NCBI GenBank assembly: GCA_033782935.1
Contig: JAWQEG010000415.1
Span: forward strand, 53,501 to 117,500
Source of the DNA: Petrolisthes cinctipes
Lineage: Eukaryota > Arthropoda > Malacostraca > Decapoda > Porcellanidae
Direction: 5' to 3'
DNA length: 64,000 nt
Part shown: one piece after another, positions 1-11,319 of the stretch
Numbering within the stretch: position 1 is the stretch's first letter
How the letters are laid out: each line of letters opens with the position of its first letter
Notes under the pieces: model-generated
What the model saw: only the letters and a program-made list of their open reading frames with translations
The model's database searches: none
Told to the model about the DNA's origin: nothing
Position numbers and translations under genes: made by a program

Positions 1-1203
1 GCTTGGAGCAGGCAGAAGGGGAGGTAACCCGACACAACTCAGCCCAGGGGCGGCACACACCACACGCCAAAGGGTCGTAACCCAAGGGAGTGAAGCAGGG
101 TGCGTGAGGCGAACAGTGCAGGTGTCCGTCAGGCGAGACCCGCACGGTACACCCCGAAGCAGCACAAAGGGCACGAGTAGGCTGAGGGAGAAAAGAATAC
201 ACAAACATGGGTTAACAAGTGCAAACACTGGAACACAGAAGACACGAAACCCATCCTCCTCGAAGGAAAGAAGCGCGGGACACGCCCGCTGTACCCGGGG
301 ACCAGGACACGACCCCCCACACTCGCGCACCCGACCAGGGAAAAACCCCGTAAAACCAAAACAGCCCGCCACATGGAGCGGGTAAAAGAGGGCCCCCCGG
401 ACAGAAGGATCCAGAAGGAGGGGGAGGAGGGGACCCGGTAGCCTGAGAAGAAACACTCCAGGCTAAAAATAATGGAAAAACACCAAAAATCAAATAAAAA
501 ACCCCCGCCCGGGAGAGGAAGAGAGAACCAGGGCACAATTCTCACTCCCATTTACCGAGAGGGGACACATAAAAATCGGGGAAGGCAAGAGGAAGGGCTG
601 CAAAGACCCCATGTGCTCACCACGTGGGGAGGTGAAGTCCCACGTGGCGCCCACTAACCTCGCTAAAAACCCCAGAAACCCCGATAAAATACACACGAAG
701 AATGTTCTAGTGGCAGGAGGAAAGGTGAAAGGGGGGAAAGACGGAGAAAAACTTCGAACAAAGGGCTGAAAAGCCCCCCTTCGCTAAGGAAAAGAGAACT
801 CAGTCCTAACGAAGAAAAAAACCCCATAAACACCTAAAACCCTCCTAGAATACACACACGATACATCTGCAAAGCAGGCTAGCCACTAGAACACAAAAGA
901 AACAATAGCAGGAACACGTGACACAATACCATAGCGTAGCAGCGAGGAGCGTGGATGTTGACTGAGACGTGTTCCGCGACAGAGTGGGCGAGCGGTATTC
1001 AGCGGAGGAGGAGCTTAATACCTCACCGCACCACCACCAGGTGGCTCCACTATCAGTACAGCGCCAGATTTGAATTTTATTTACTTCTGATGAACGTCAC
1101 AGAATTGACCCTTCCAACCCAGATTATGCCTATACGGGGCCTGGGCTTGTGAAGGGGCGTATTCTATAGCAATCCAGCTGTGCTGGTTTCACTATACCAA
1201 TAA
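1..1203 (-). mobile_element. DIRS-type retrotransposon, family A copy 2 (5' part, cut by window start)
   Basis: The segment is a close reverse-complement match to about 30287-31480, the 5' portion of the complete DIRS element in this window. It holds the start of ORF1 (1-200, minus), the long leader, and the terminal repeat (about 960-1203). The terminus is the same heptamer, read here as CCAATAA at 1197-1203, that begins the complete copy. The ITR differs from the complete copy by scattered substitutions, so this is an independent insertion. The rest of the element lies outside the window. Reading frames here are parts of the DIRS leader and ORF1, not host genes. Confidence 0.9.
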
Positions 1204-1215
1204 TGTCTTTATGTA

Positions 1216-1424
1216 CAGTTGGGGAATAATGTATTTGAACACTGTTGGTGGCTTCTGGCAACATCCCCAAAAGTAAACACATCAATGAGAGAAATTATTC
1301 ATGAATTGAAGGATAACATTTATTTAACTATCTGTGGTTGGTCGACGTCACTCAATATCAGTTATCGTTATGTAGTAATGAATATATTTTGTCTATTACT
1401 TACAGATATTTTGTTCCCCAACTG
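1216..1424. mobile_element. Tc1/mariner-type MITE, 209 bp
   Basis: Inverted ends CAGTTGGGGAATA and its near-complement TGTTCCCCAACTG are bounded by TA on both sides (1214-1215 and 1425-1426), the target duplication of Tc1/mariner elements. There is no coding capacity. It begins 13 bp from the end of the DIRS copy. Confidence 0.7.
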
Positions 1425-1589
1425 TACGTATGGCAACTGGCAAGCGGCCTGAGATCGCGGAATATTTTTAACTAACGCAACAAGACTGAAATACTTTCAC
1501 ATATTATAAAGTTAATATTGACTATTTCTAAACTCCAGAGTGCATCTTTCCCAGGCAACCCCGGATACCTCCGCTAGTATAGTATATAT

Positions 1590-2761
1590 TGTTATGGACG
1601 GAGGGTAGAGATATGGTACAGTACTAGTCACTAGACTAGACTTACCCCAACGTTAGCTATCAACAGAATAAAGTAGCACTGGGTGGCAGGTATCTGACTA
1701 TTAAAGTTATGAAATGTAAGTAAAAGAACAAACCCAGCCTATATGAGAGAATGATAACACAACCCAAAGAGACCGTCCATACATATACCCAGGTTCGGGT
1801 ACAATGAATAAAAATATGATAGAGAAACTACTCTGACTTTCTATAATATATATTGACAATATGAACGAACACAAAGACATACAATTAACACTGAAAGAAT
1901 TAATAAATGAAATCAGGATTCCCAACTATGACAGAACGTGAGACAGAGTTCCCAGAATATATAATGCACTTGCAATAATCACTCAATAACTCACTACCAC
2001 TGTGCCATCACTTCAATAACACAAGGCTCTAGGCACACGTAAGCACAGAATTAGTCGATCAATAATAATAGCAAGTTAGCACTTCACTGGCATATATGAT
2101 AAATAAACATCAATGCATCACAACACACATGTAATAATATAATAATAATAATAGTAATATCAATACACAAATATATATAGTAATAATAATAATAATAATA
2201 TCAAGTTAATAAGAGAGTGACCCTATGTTACTGTGAGAAGAATGTAGAGGTAAACACAATTTATACTTAACAAAATACGTCTGCGTGTCTCGTCCCGAAT
2301 CTTACCACACTCAATCACTTACAAAACACAAACTCTGTTGTCCCAAGCCCACTGGTATCTGAATCCCATAGGCCTAACCCCCTGCCTTATATACTGTTCA
2401 CAAAGAAAAGCAAGCTCGTCTCCAAACTGTTCCTCTAACGCAGACTTAAGCACACATCACGCATACGTTCCCACCCAAGAAACTATTGGAAGTCCCTAGA
2501 AACGAAAACGGACAATCATCACGCCACTTGCGAGACAGGGGGGAAAGAATGCATACGAATCAAGAGAACCTAGCTGGCCATGACACACTCGACCTTCTGA
2601 CACACATACACAAAGAAAATGGAATAATTAGATAAGCTAGCCTCGCACACAACACATCCGGGTGTGAGTCTCCGCTACCACACTCACAGCCACTCTCACA
2701 GTCACTGTCAAAAATGGATAACAATACTTACAAATCAATAATAATTCAGGCACGCGTAACA
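1590..2761 (-). repeat. 3' LTR of the Gmr1-like element
   Basis: About 1.17 kb, starting TGTTA and ending TAACA on the plus strand. It matches 7223-8387 apart from substitutions and a few short indels, such as extra bases around 1815-1835. It includes a TAA/TAG microsatellite near 2135-2200. The modest divergence suggests a fairly young insertion. Confidence 0.95.
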
Positions 2762-2775
2762 CGCCCCCACCAAAG
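2762..2775 (-). other. Candidate polypurine tract next to the 3' LTR
   Basis: Immediately inside the 3' LTR the minus strand reads GGTGGGGGCG, a purine-rich run in the position expected for the plus-strand primer of LTR elements. Confidence 0.5.
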
Positions 2776-2857
2776 AAAGAGTTTTCCTCTGGAAAATTCG
2801 TTCTTTAGTTTACAAAAAGTTATGTACAACATGCAAAAATCAGAAAAAACAAAACAT

Positions 2858-5641
2858 TTAACTTCTAGATAGACAATCGGCTATCACATTATCAACACCT
2901 CTTATATGACGTACATCTAGGTGATACTGTTGGAGGAACAAACTCCAACGGGTAAGCCTTTGGTTCTTGGTCCCCAAACTGTTCAAATACTTCAGAGGGT
3001 GGTGGTCAGTGTACACACTAAGTATTGGTCCAAATGCAGGTACATACACAGCAAAGTGTTGCAGGGCGAGAATCAGGGCTAGGAGTTCCTTTTCTATAAT
3101 TGAGTAGTTCTGACTGGTGGAGAACTTTTTACTGAAATATGAAACAGGATGCTCCACCCCCTGCTCGTCCTCCTGCATCAACACAGTTCCTGCTCCTACA
3201 TGGCTAGCGTCCACTGCTAGTGTGAATGGTTTGTCAAACTTGGGTGCGGTCATCACGGGATAGTGGACGAGTATGTCCTTACCACTTTCAAAACTTTCCT
3301 CACACTCGTTTGTCCATTCATACTTGACCTCTTTTCTAAGCAACCCAGTCAAGGGTGCCACTACAGTCGCGAAATTTTTCAAGAATCGCCTGTAGTACCC
3401 GATACATCCCAAGAAGCGTCCGAGTTCCCGTCTGTTCTGAGGCCTCTTGAAACCTTGTATGGCCTCCACCTTCGAGCTAGGTGGGCAGACCAGACCATGT
3501 CCTACCACATACCCTAGGTACTGCACATGGGCACACACAAAGTCGCACTTCTTGATGTTGACGACTAAGTTGGCATCCTGTAGGCGAGACAGTAACTGCT
3601 GCAGCACTTGGAGGTGGTGGTCCCAGGTGTCAGTGTAGGCCACAACATCGTCAATGTACACAACGCAATTCTTGATACCGCCAGTCACATCATTCATGAG
3701 CCGTTGGAAGGTGGCTGGTGCATTCTTCATACCGTACGGCATCACGTTACACTGGTATGTTTGCCCATCGGCCACAAAGCATGAGATCTGCTTTGCTCGG
3801 TCTGTCAGACGTACTTGCCAAAATCCCTGCTTCAGGTCAATCTTGGTAATAAAACGAGAGGATCCCACATGGTCAATGCAGTCCTCTAGGCGTGGCAACG
3901 GGTACGTGTCAGTCTTTGTCAAGGCGTTCACTCTCCTGTAGTCGATGCAGAACCTAGCAGAACCATCAGGCTTAGGCTGCAATGTCACAGGGGAACTCCA
4001 AGCACTGGCACACGGTGTTATCAAGTTGTGGTCCAACATATACTTCAGCTCCTTCCGCAGCACTTCGATATGGCGTGGGCTGACTCGGTAGGGCGGCAAC
4101 TTAACTGGCGTAGCCTCGCCCACGTCCACGTCGTGTTGAGTCCAATCAGTCCTACCAGGAACACTGGTGAACACCTTGCCGTAGGTCGACATCAACTTCC
4201 ACAACTGCGCCACTTGCTCGGGAGGTAAATGTGACACCTTATCCCGTAGAGTCGTCTCTGCTTCCTCGTTGTCCACCCAATTACACTCTTGAAATTCACA
4301 GTTTACCTCTGCCACATCATCATCTTCTTCCACAGCCACAGCCACAACATGCTGTGTCGTCACTGGAGTCTTCACAGGGCGGTAGTACGGCTTTAACATA
4401 TTCACGTGGCACAACTGATGAGACCTCTGCCGGTCGGGCGTCTTCACAAGGTAGTCAGTCTCGTCCAGCCTCTTTTCTACCACGTACGGACCTTGAAACT
4501 TGGCAGCCAGGGGTTGACCTTGAAGTGGCAGTAGCACCAACACTTCATCACCAACTTGGAACTCCCTCCATCGGGCCTTCCGATCATACCACTGTTTCAT
4601 CTTCCCTTGGGCTTCCTCAAGATTCTTCTTCGCCTCTTCTCTAGTGTCATTCAGACGGGTCTTGAACTCCATGACGTATTGTAGAAGGTTCTTGCTGGTG
4701 TCGACGTCACTACTCCATGCCTCCTTGACGATGCTCAAAGGACCTCTGACATGGTGTGCGAAGACAAGCTCATTCGGAGAGAAACCCAGGCTCTCCTGCG
4801 GTACTTCCCTCGTTGCAAACAGTAGGAAAGGAACACCCTTCTCCCAATCCTTGGTGTGTTCCAAGCAGTATTTCTGCATCATATTCTTTAAGGTCTGGTG
4901 GTATCTCTCCAAGGCACCCTGGGACTCTGGATGGTAAGCACTGCTTCTGACATGTTTTACTCCTAACTCTTCCAAAGTCTGCTGGAACAAGTTAGACAAA
5001 AAGTTAGATCCCCTATCAGACTGTATCTCATTAGGTAACCCAAGCTTCGTACAAAATCCCAACAATGCTTTCACAACAGCCTTAGCATTCATAGTTCTGA
5101 GGGGAATTGCCTCAGGGTACCTAGTACAAGGGTCTAATATGGTAAGAAGGTACTGAAATCCAGTAGATGTGGTAGGAAGTGGACCCACTATGTCTATTAT
5201 TAACTTTGAGAAAGGTGGCCCAATAGCAGGGATGGGAATTAGGGGAGACTTAGATGGTTTCTGGTTAGGCCGTCCCACAACCTGACATGTATGACAACTT
5301 CTCACATGCTGGTACACATCAGCCCTCATGGCAGGCCAGTAAAATTCTGCCCTAAGTCGTTCAAGTGTCTTCCTCACTCCTAAGTGGGCAGCAAAGGGAA
5401 TATCATGAGCTAGCCTAATTAGTTCCTGCCTGCACACACTCGGCACAACTAACTGGTGTACATCCCTCAATCCCTCATCCACACTAGTATGAGGAGGTCT
5501 CCACCTCCTGTACAAAACTCCATCCTTCTCATATAAACATGATCCCTTCTCTTCCCCTACATTTTCAACTGCCAGGCTCCTAAACTCTTGGATACCTGGG
5601 TCACTACCTTGCAAGTTCCTCAAATTTATCAACATCGACAC
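2858..5641 (-). CDS. Pol: integrase - GPY/F - reverse transcriptase - RNase H
   Basis: An open frame of 927 codons. Residues 79-119 form the HHCC zinc finger (H79, H86, C116, C119). D150, D209 and E245 form the integrase catalytic triad, with the typical 35-residue D-E spacing. A GPYVVEK module lies near residue 385. RT follows with YRRVNAL, LPFG-like VMPYGMKNAP and the active-site YIDD at 662-665. RNase H begins near residue 800 (AVDASHVGAG) and the frame ends in the DCLSRS tail. Integrase upstream of RT within one frame is diagnostic of Gmr1-like order. No ATG is evident at the true start; the frame probably continues from gag-protease in the parent element. All key catalytic residues are present. 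Confidence 0.95.
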   Translation of the reverse strand: MSMLINLRNLQGSDPGIQEFRSLAVENVGEEKGSCLYEKDGVLYRRWRPPHTSVDEGLRDVHQLVVPSVCRQELIRLAHDIPFAAHLGVRKTLERLRAEFYWPAMRADVYQHVRSCHTCQVVGRPNQKPSKSPLIPIPAIGPPFSKLIIDIVGPLPTTSTGFQYLLTILDPCTRYPEAIPLRTMNAKAVVKALLGFCTKLGLPNEIQSDRGSNFLSNLFQQTLEELGVKHVRSSAYHPESQGALERYHQTLKNMMQKYCLEHTKDWEKGVPFLLFATREVPQESLGFSPNELVFAHHVRGPLSIVKEAWSSDVDTSKNLLQYVMEFKTRLNDTREEAKKNLEEAQGKMKQWYDRKARWREFQVGDEVLVLLPLQGQPLAAKFQGPYVVEKRLDETDYLVKTPDRQRSHQLCHVNMLKPYYRPVKTPVTTQHVVAVAVEEDDDVAEVNCEFQECNWVDNEEAETTLRDKVSHLPPEQVAQLWKLMSTYGKVFTSVPGRTDWTQHDVDVGEATPVKLPPYRVSPRHIEVLRKELKYMLDHNLITPCASAWSSPVTLQPKPDGSARFCIDYRRVNALTKTDTYPLPRLEDCIDHVGSSRFITKIDLKQGFWQVRLTDRAKQISCFVADGQTYQCNVMPYGMKNAPATFQRLMNDVTGGIKNCVVYIDDVVAYTDTWDHHLQVLQQLLSRLQDANLVVNIKKCDFVCAHVQYLGYVVGHGLVCPPSSKVEAIQGFKRPQNRRELGRFLGCIGYYRRFLKNFATVVAPLTGLLRKEVKYEWTNECEESFESGKDILVHYPVMTAPKFDKPFTLAVDASHVGAGTVLMQEDEQGVEHPVSYFSKKFSTSQNYSIIEKELLALILALQHFAVYVPAFGPILSVYTDHHPLKYLNSLGTKNQRLTRWSLFLQQYHLDVRHIRGVDNVIADCLSRS

Positions 5642-5661
5642 ACTCTAAAGACAACTGCTCA

Positions 5662-6635
5662 CTAGAGGTATCTGAAAAAAAGATTAGTTAAAGAAGGGTC
5701 GTCCGGTGATTCTCCATCGCCGTCGACGTCCTCCACCGGTGGGTCGGAAGGAGTTAAAACTGCCTCGGCTGCTTCCACACGCCGGCTCTCCTCCACCCTT
5801 GACATCGATCGGGTCACGGCACATACGGGGAAGTTCATCTGGTCCTCTTCCTCCACAACTTCGGCAGGTACAGGATCCTTGGTCATTACTGGGGCACTCA
5901 CTTCCTCACCCCTAACCAAATCATTCCCAAGTATTAGATCCACATCGGGCTCGGGCAATGACTCCACCACTCCAACCTGTGCCGTCCCTTTAAATAAATC
6001 ACAACTCACCCTACACTCCACCAAAGGAACCGTCAGGGAGCCTCCAACTCCCCTGAGCAAAACAAAATTCTTGGAATTTATCTCAACATGTTTCGGTCTT
6101 ACCCACAGAGTAATTGTAGAACCAGTGTCTCGGAGTATCTTAACAGGATGCTGGGATTCCCCCAGCTTGACCAACCCATCAGACCGATACGGAGCATAAC
6201 AATCCTCAGCCATAGTATCCGTAGCTACCGACTGGACAACAGCTCCTGTAACGTCAGACATGGGAACAGCATCCACTGCACCCTTCCCTCCTTCTGAAAG
6301 AACTCTCTCTTTAGAAGTGGGTAAAACAGAGTTATCCCTACTATCCTTTCGGGGCTCAGAAACTGTGACAATAGCTCTGTCACAAGAAACAAAATTAGTT
6401 GGCCTTACAACTCCTGCCTTTCTCCAACATCTGTCTACAGTATGCCCTGTTTTGTGGCAATAGGTACATGTGAAAGTTCGTGTCCAAGGTTTGTGTGGGG
6501 TGCGTGTAGGTGTTTGTGCATGTGGCTCATGGTCCACCTTATATTTCTCCAACTCCAATTCCAGTTTCCTTTGTTCAAACTCTAACTTCCTTTTCTCTCT
6601 CTCAGACTCTAATCTCCTTTCCTCTCTCTCTCTCT
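5662..6635 (-). pseudogene. Gag C-terminus (zinc knuckle) and aspartic protease
   Basis: The frame opens inside the GA-rich tract near 6635. It encodes an E/R-rich helix, then a CX2CX4HX4C zinc knuckle (CTYCHKTGHTVDRC) that should bind element RNA, then an aspartic protease with the active-site motif LRDTGSTI. It ends at a stop just after a run of seven T (minus strand, 5675-5681). It lies in a different frame from both the upstream gag piece and the downstream pol. The upstream break falls in a (GA)n repeat, so replication slippage is the likely cause. Confidence 0.85.
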
Positions 6636-7082
6636 CTCAAACTCCAACTGAGCTCTCCTTTCCTCTCTCTCAGACTCTAATGTTAACCTCCTTTGCTCTC
6701 TCTCAGACTCTAATTGTAGCATTCGGCACTCATGGTCATGCGCAGCTTGGTCATTCCCAAATTGGTTATTCTGAACCACAGTGGCTTCAAGCAAATCAGA
6801 ATGTACAGACCAGTCACTTACGACAGAAGCATTATCCTTCCTCTCAACAAAATCATACAATTCCGTGCCGCATAGATGGTGGCAAATCAGGTTAGCTAGT
6901 GGAAATGCATTGGAACTTTCAAAGGCAATGTCCAACTTCTGTGCAACAAGTAATAATTCCTCTCTCCTCAGTGCTCTTACTCTCTCGGGATTAGGACTTG
7001 AATTAATAAACTCTGCAGCATCCTGCTCAGTAATAATATGAAGTGGAGCACCCTTCTCACTAGCCACACCCTGAGTCTCCAT
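6609..7082 (-). pseudogene. Gag N-terminal part
   Basis: 157 codons from ATG at 7082, the first ATG after the primer-binding region. The protein begins METQGVASEK, has a helical core and ends in an E/R-rich coiled-coil. This frame is lost at the (GA)n tract, where the coding sequence itself is a repeat of Glu and Arg codons. The same E/R-rich helix resumes in the next frame, so the two were probably one protein. Confidence 0.8.
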
Positions 7083-7189
7083 TGCTCACTAACTATTAGG
7101 CAAAGGTACACAAAAAATGGAAAAATGCAATACAAGGAAAAAAATACAACAGTAATGCAATGATAGAACACCAGTCTCAGTTCAGCAAA

Positions 7190-7222
7190 AATTGGAAATC
7201 CTGGTGAGGTCGCCAATTTATA
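7190..7222 (-). other. Primer-binding region of the Gmr1-like element
   Basis: Directly inside the 5' LTR the minus strand reads TGGCGACCTCACCAGG, a TGG-starting sequence as expected for a tRNA 3' end primer site. I cannot assign the tRNA with confidence. Confidence 0.6.
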
Positions 7223-8387
7223 TGTTACGGACAGAGGGTAGAGATACGGTACAGTACTAGTCACTAGACTAGACTTACCCCAACGTTAGCTATCAACAGA
7301 ATAAAGTAGCACTGGGTGGCAGGTATCTGACTATTAAAGTTATTAAATGTAAGTAAAAGAACAAACCCAGCCTATATGAGAGAATGATAATACAACCCAA
7401 AGAGACCATCCATACATATACCCAGGTTCGGGTACAATGAATAAAAATACTCTGACTTTCTATAATATATATTGACAATATGAACGAACACAAAGACATA
7501 CAATTAACACTGAAAGAATTAATAAATGAAATCAGGATTCCCAACTATGACAGAACGTGAGACAGAGTTCCCAGAATATATAATGCACTTGCAATAATCA
7601 CTCAATAACTCACTACCACTGTGCCATCACTTCAATAACACAAGGCTCTAGGGACACGTAAGCACAGAATTAGTCGATCAATAATAATAGCAAGTTAGCA
7701 CTTCACTGGCATATATGATAAATAAACATCAATGCATCACAACACACATGTAATAATATAATAATAATAATAGTAATATCAATACACAAATATATATAGT
7801 AATAATAATAATAATAATATCAAGTTAATAAGAGAGTGACCCTATGTTACTGTGAGAAGAATGTAGAAGTAAACACAATTTATACTTAACAAAATACGTC
7901 TGCGTGTCTCGTCCCGAATCTTACCACACTCAATCACTTACAAAACACAAACTGTGTTGTCCCAAGCCCACTGGTATCTGAATCCCATAGGCCTAACCCC
8001 CTGCCTTATATACTGTTGGCTTCATAAAGAAAAGCAAGCGCGTCTCCGAACTGTTCCTCTAACGCAGACTTAATTAATTAAGCACACATCACGCATACGT
8101 TCCCACCCAAGAAACTATTGGAAGTCCCTAGAAACGAAAACGGACAATCACCACTTGCGAGAGAGGGGGGGAAAAATGCGTACGAATTTAGAGAACCTAG
8201 CTGGCCATGACACACTCGACCTTCTGACACACATACACAAAGAAAATGGAATAATTAGATAAGCTAGCCTCGCACCAACACATCCGGGTGTGAGTCTCCG
8301 CTACCACACTCATAGCCACTCTCACAGTCACTGTCAAAAATGGATAGCAATACTTACAAATTAATAATAATTCAGGCACGCGTAACA
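7223..8387 (-). repeat. 5' LTR of the Gmr1-like element
   Basis: Pairs with 1590-2761, TGTTA...TAACA. It should contain the promoter for the minus-strand transcript, but I do not see a clear TATA box to mark. Confidence 0.95.
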
Positions 8388-9729
8388 ATATGCAAATAAA
8401 TCACTTGATGCACGTGATCCAGGAATGTGCAGAAGTCCAGAAAGAAAATTAACAGACTGGAAAAGAGCTTTCTACCAAGATCAAACAGCTTAAGTATGCG
8501 TTATGACTGGACAATAGTAATTGTCTTAACTGGTGTAATGCTTCCCAATAATGTCATGTAATTAATTTATAAATAGAAACATCATTAAATCAAGTTTGAT
8601 CAATCACTATAAATATTAATATGAACTTAAACAATGGTATTCATAAGTTGAATAGTTTTATCATACACAAAATTGTTAAGAAGATAAACCCAACCGCTGT
8701 TTTTTTAATGACTGCGGTATTATGGTTTAGTGGTCATGTCAGGTCAGTTCAGGTCTGGTCAGGTAGATCCTTTGTATGCTCCATAATGAGTGTGTAGTAC
8801 TTTGAGTTCTTGGTGGCAACACCATTGGGTTGCCAGTTAGTTATTAATTGCACTGGTGTATAAGGTGTTTCTCTGCAACGAATTCTTCGGGGGAACACAC
8901 TCACAGACATCACACAACACACACGTACAGCTGGCTCCACTTTGGTATTGTCAGCGCTCCCTCTCCCAGGCGTGAACCACAAACTTCGGTTAGAGACACA
9001 CATATGAAGCACTTACTGGTGAGAGAGATGGTAATGGGGGTTGGTAATCTTCTATGCTGAGCGAATCGAATGTCAATGAAATAATTTATCTGGGTGTGAG
9101 CAATTTTGTTTTATGTGGATGCAACGATAGGCACCAAATTATTCCTGATGAATGATTTTGCTATATTTCATGGCACAGAATATTACATCGTTATGCTCGA
9201 TAAATTAGATTTTGATTTACTATTTAGACGATAAAATAATTGGAGAAAACCATAGTATGGGAACATATTCCATGCACCTGTGACCAGTTTATGGATATTC
9301 TGACAATATTGACATACTGTATCAGGTAGGAGAGCCCTTTTCCTTGGGCCGGGGTCAAACTCAGCACTCTGATATTTGCGAGTAACAATCTCTACCTTAC
9401 TGACTTCGCTGACATATTGAGGAACAATTACATAAGAACTGAGGATATTAGATAATTCAAGCATCGGCACCATGAACTATCCATCATCTGGCCCCTTTAA
9501 TGATTACGTCAAATAAAACCGGAATAAGTAAATCCTATAATTTGGCTGTAACGTATTCGCATTGCAAGGACGGAAACTGAAGTTTGGTGGTAAAGCTAGA
9601 ATTGCAGGTTTAACAGGTGTAATACATGCTATTTTTTTTCCCATGAACTGGAAATAGACTACGGAGCATTGAGGAAACATGCATGACTGACGTGTATGAT
9701 TATATAGGATGTTAAGATAGTCAGTGTCA
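8388..9729. other. No recognised gene
   Basis: AT-rich DNA without a convincing coding region. The short frame on the minus strand at 8749-9012 has no family I recognise. A short GGTCA-type direct repeat lies near 8735-8765. I see no LTR or TIR structure here. Confidence 0.5.
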
Positions 9730-11200
9730 GGGCATTCGGACTAGTTTGTGTTTGTGTGGTGGTGGGCAGAGGGATACATTATGCCACCCAGCCACAGCCG
9801 AACAGCCACAGTTAGTTAGGCTTCACACCTTCCCGCGAGTGGTTATGTTGTTCCTCGTCCTCGGGTCTCTCTCTTACCTCGTCCTTTGTCTCATTGACAA
9901 AGAGATAACCTGAAGTCGAATAAGCTCGGTAATATACCAATATTCACATGGCTTCAAGGTTATTATCAACCGGTTACATAGACAATTGGTTGTCAAAGAG
10001 GTAAGGGAGAGGTAACCGACATCCCGTACAAGGCTGGCTAGAGGCTTGCCTTAGAGTCTAAATCGAACCAAAGGTAAGGACTGAATCCACGAGTGATACA
10101 GTGTGAATTGACATTGAAAATTATTGCAGGTGTGAAGACAATCTATAACTGAAAGTCTATGAAACGATCTAAAGGTTATAGATAATACGAACTGAGTGTA
10201 GTTTGAAATTGAATATTAATTAAAGCAATTGAGTAGGAAGGTCTTGGAATAGCACCTAATATTTAATTACAGTGTTATACTTGCCTAATCATTGCAAAGT
10301 AATGTATGGTTATGAATTACGTGAATTTCGTAAGAAAAATCGCAGAAAAAAATCGAAAATAAACGAAGATTAACGAAGACATTTACGAAAACCCGTTAAC
10401 CTCTTACGACCGCAATCCCAGAATACGGCTGTATTATGCTACCGCAAAAACACGTCATATTGTAAAGTATGACAAATGTTAAATATGTTCTTATGGGTTT
10501 GTAGAGATTGTTTTCACACACCAGAATATGCAAACAGAAGTGTCCTATCGCCATCCATAAGCGTAGGAAAGCGCATCAAAGTGCGTAACCGGGCGACGCA
10601 GACATACTATAGTTACCCCCACAAAAAGAAACTAGGCGCTCGCTAGCGTATTTTTCTAACCCGTGGCACCAATGTTGTGGCTACATGTCGCCCATGCAGT
10701 TATTTAATAGAATATTAAATTAAGGCGTCAATCGGCTTTGAGGCCGAAATTTTTTTTGCCGCCTTAAGGGGGAGATCGGTCAACAGGGGTTAAAGAAAAC
10801 AAGTATATACTGTCTCTAATCGATTTATTGCGATATTAGTAGCTAGCTAGTAATTCAATTCGTGTGAAAGTGTATGCGTGTGGAATTAATTTATTAATTG
10901 TTAAATAATTATTGTTGGTGTTTGAGATTAATAAATATAGTAAAGTAACGTAATTTGGTTGTTTCCGTAAACGTTACGATTCTGCTACTACTATGATACG
11001 CATAAATAACGAAAATGAACCCTATAAAATAAATAAATTGTTGACAAAGTTGGAAGATAAAGGGGATTAATTAAATCTCTACAGACGATTGTTGAACCAA
11101 CAGAGCGAGACGTCCATAATATTGTAAGTCCGGGATAAGGTAAAAATAATTACCAGTAAGTAATTTAAATCTTCATATAACAACCAACTTTCTCGTCACA
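9730..11200 (+). repeat. Probable 5' LTR of a second LTR retrotransposon
   Basis: The right boundary is well supported: sequence ending CGTCACA at 11200 is followed one base later by a primer-binding site. The left boundary is inferred from TGTCAGGGC near 9730. An AATAAA at about 10927 could be the polyadenylation signal of the R region. No matching 3' LTR exists in the window. Confidence 0.55.
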
Positions 11201-11201
11201 T

Positions 11202-11221
11202 TGGCGCCCAAACGTAGGGGG
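11202..11221 (+). other. Primer-binding site, tRNA-Lys-like
   Basis: TGGCGCCCAAACGTAGGGGG resembles the tRNA-Lys-type primer-binding sites of retroelements, with one or two differences. Confidence 0.7.
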
Positions 11222-11319
11222 CTCGTTATTTGCATACATTTCAGTCTCACACGCCCACACTCTCACGAGATAAGGTGTTGGAAATTACTGAAAAATACGT
11301 AAAAATGGACTAAGGTACA

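Larger units (their letters stand above)
1590..8387 (-). mobile_element. Ty3/gypsy-class LTR retrotransposon with Gmr1-like gene order
   Basis: Two near-identical LTRs (TGTTA...TAACA) flank gag, protease, integrase, RT and RNase H, all on the minus strand. Flanks show a possible 4-bp target duplication ATAT (1586-1589 and 8388-8391), though the sequence there is simple. Domain order read 5' to 3' is gag, zinc knuckle, DTGS protease, HHCC-DDE integrase with GPY/F module, RT, RNase H. Integrase before RT is the Ty1/copia order, yet the proteins are gypsy-like; this arrangement is known from Gmr1-like elements. Three frame breaks separate gag, gag-protease and pol, so this copy is probably not autonomous. 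Confidence 0.93.

Noticed and set aside
129..551. Overlapping minus-strand frames of 108-140 codons at 129-551
   Set aside because: They fall in the leader of the DIRS copy. The same frames appear at 30835-31640 only as part of the leader and show no domain.
5675..5681. Programmed -1 frameshift between protease and pol
   Set aside because: The T-run has the right phase, but the -1 frame is closed by TAG before pol, and the third frame fits as coding; random indels are the better explanation.
8749..9012. 87-codon minus-strand frame
   Set aside because: No recognisable family, no splice or promoter context; could be an exon or repeat, not supported.
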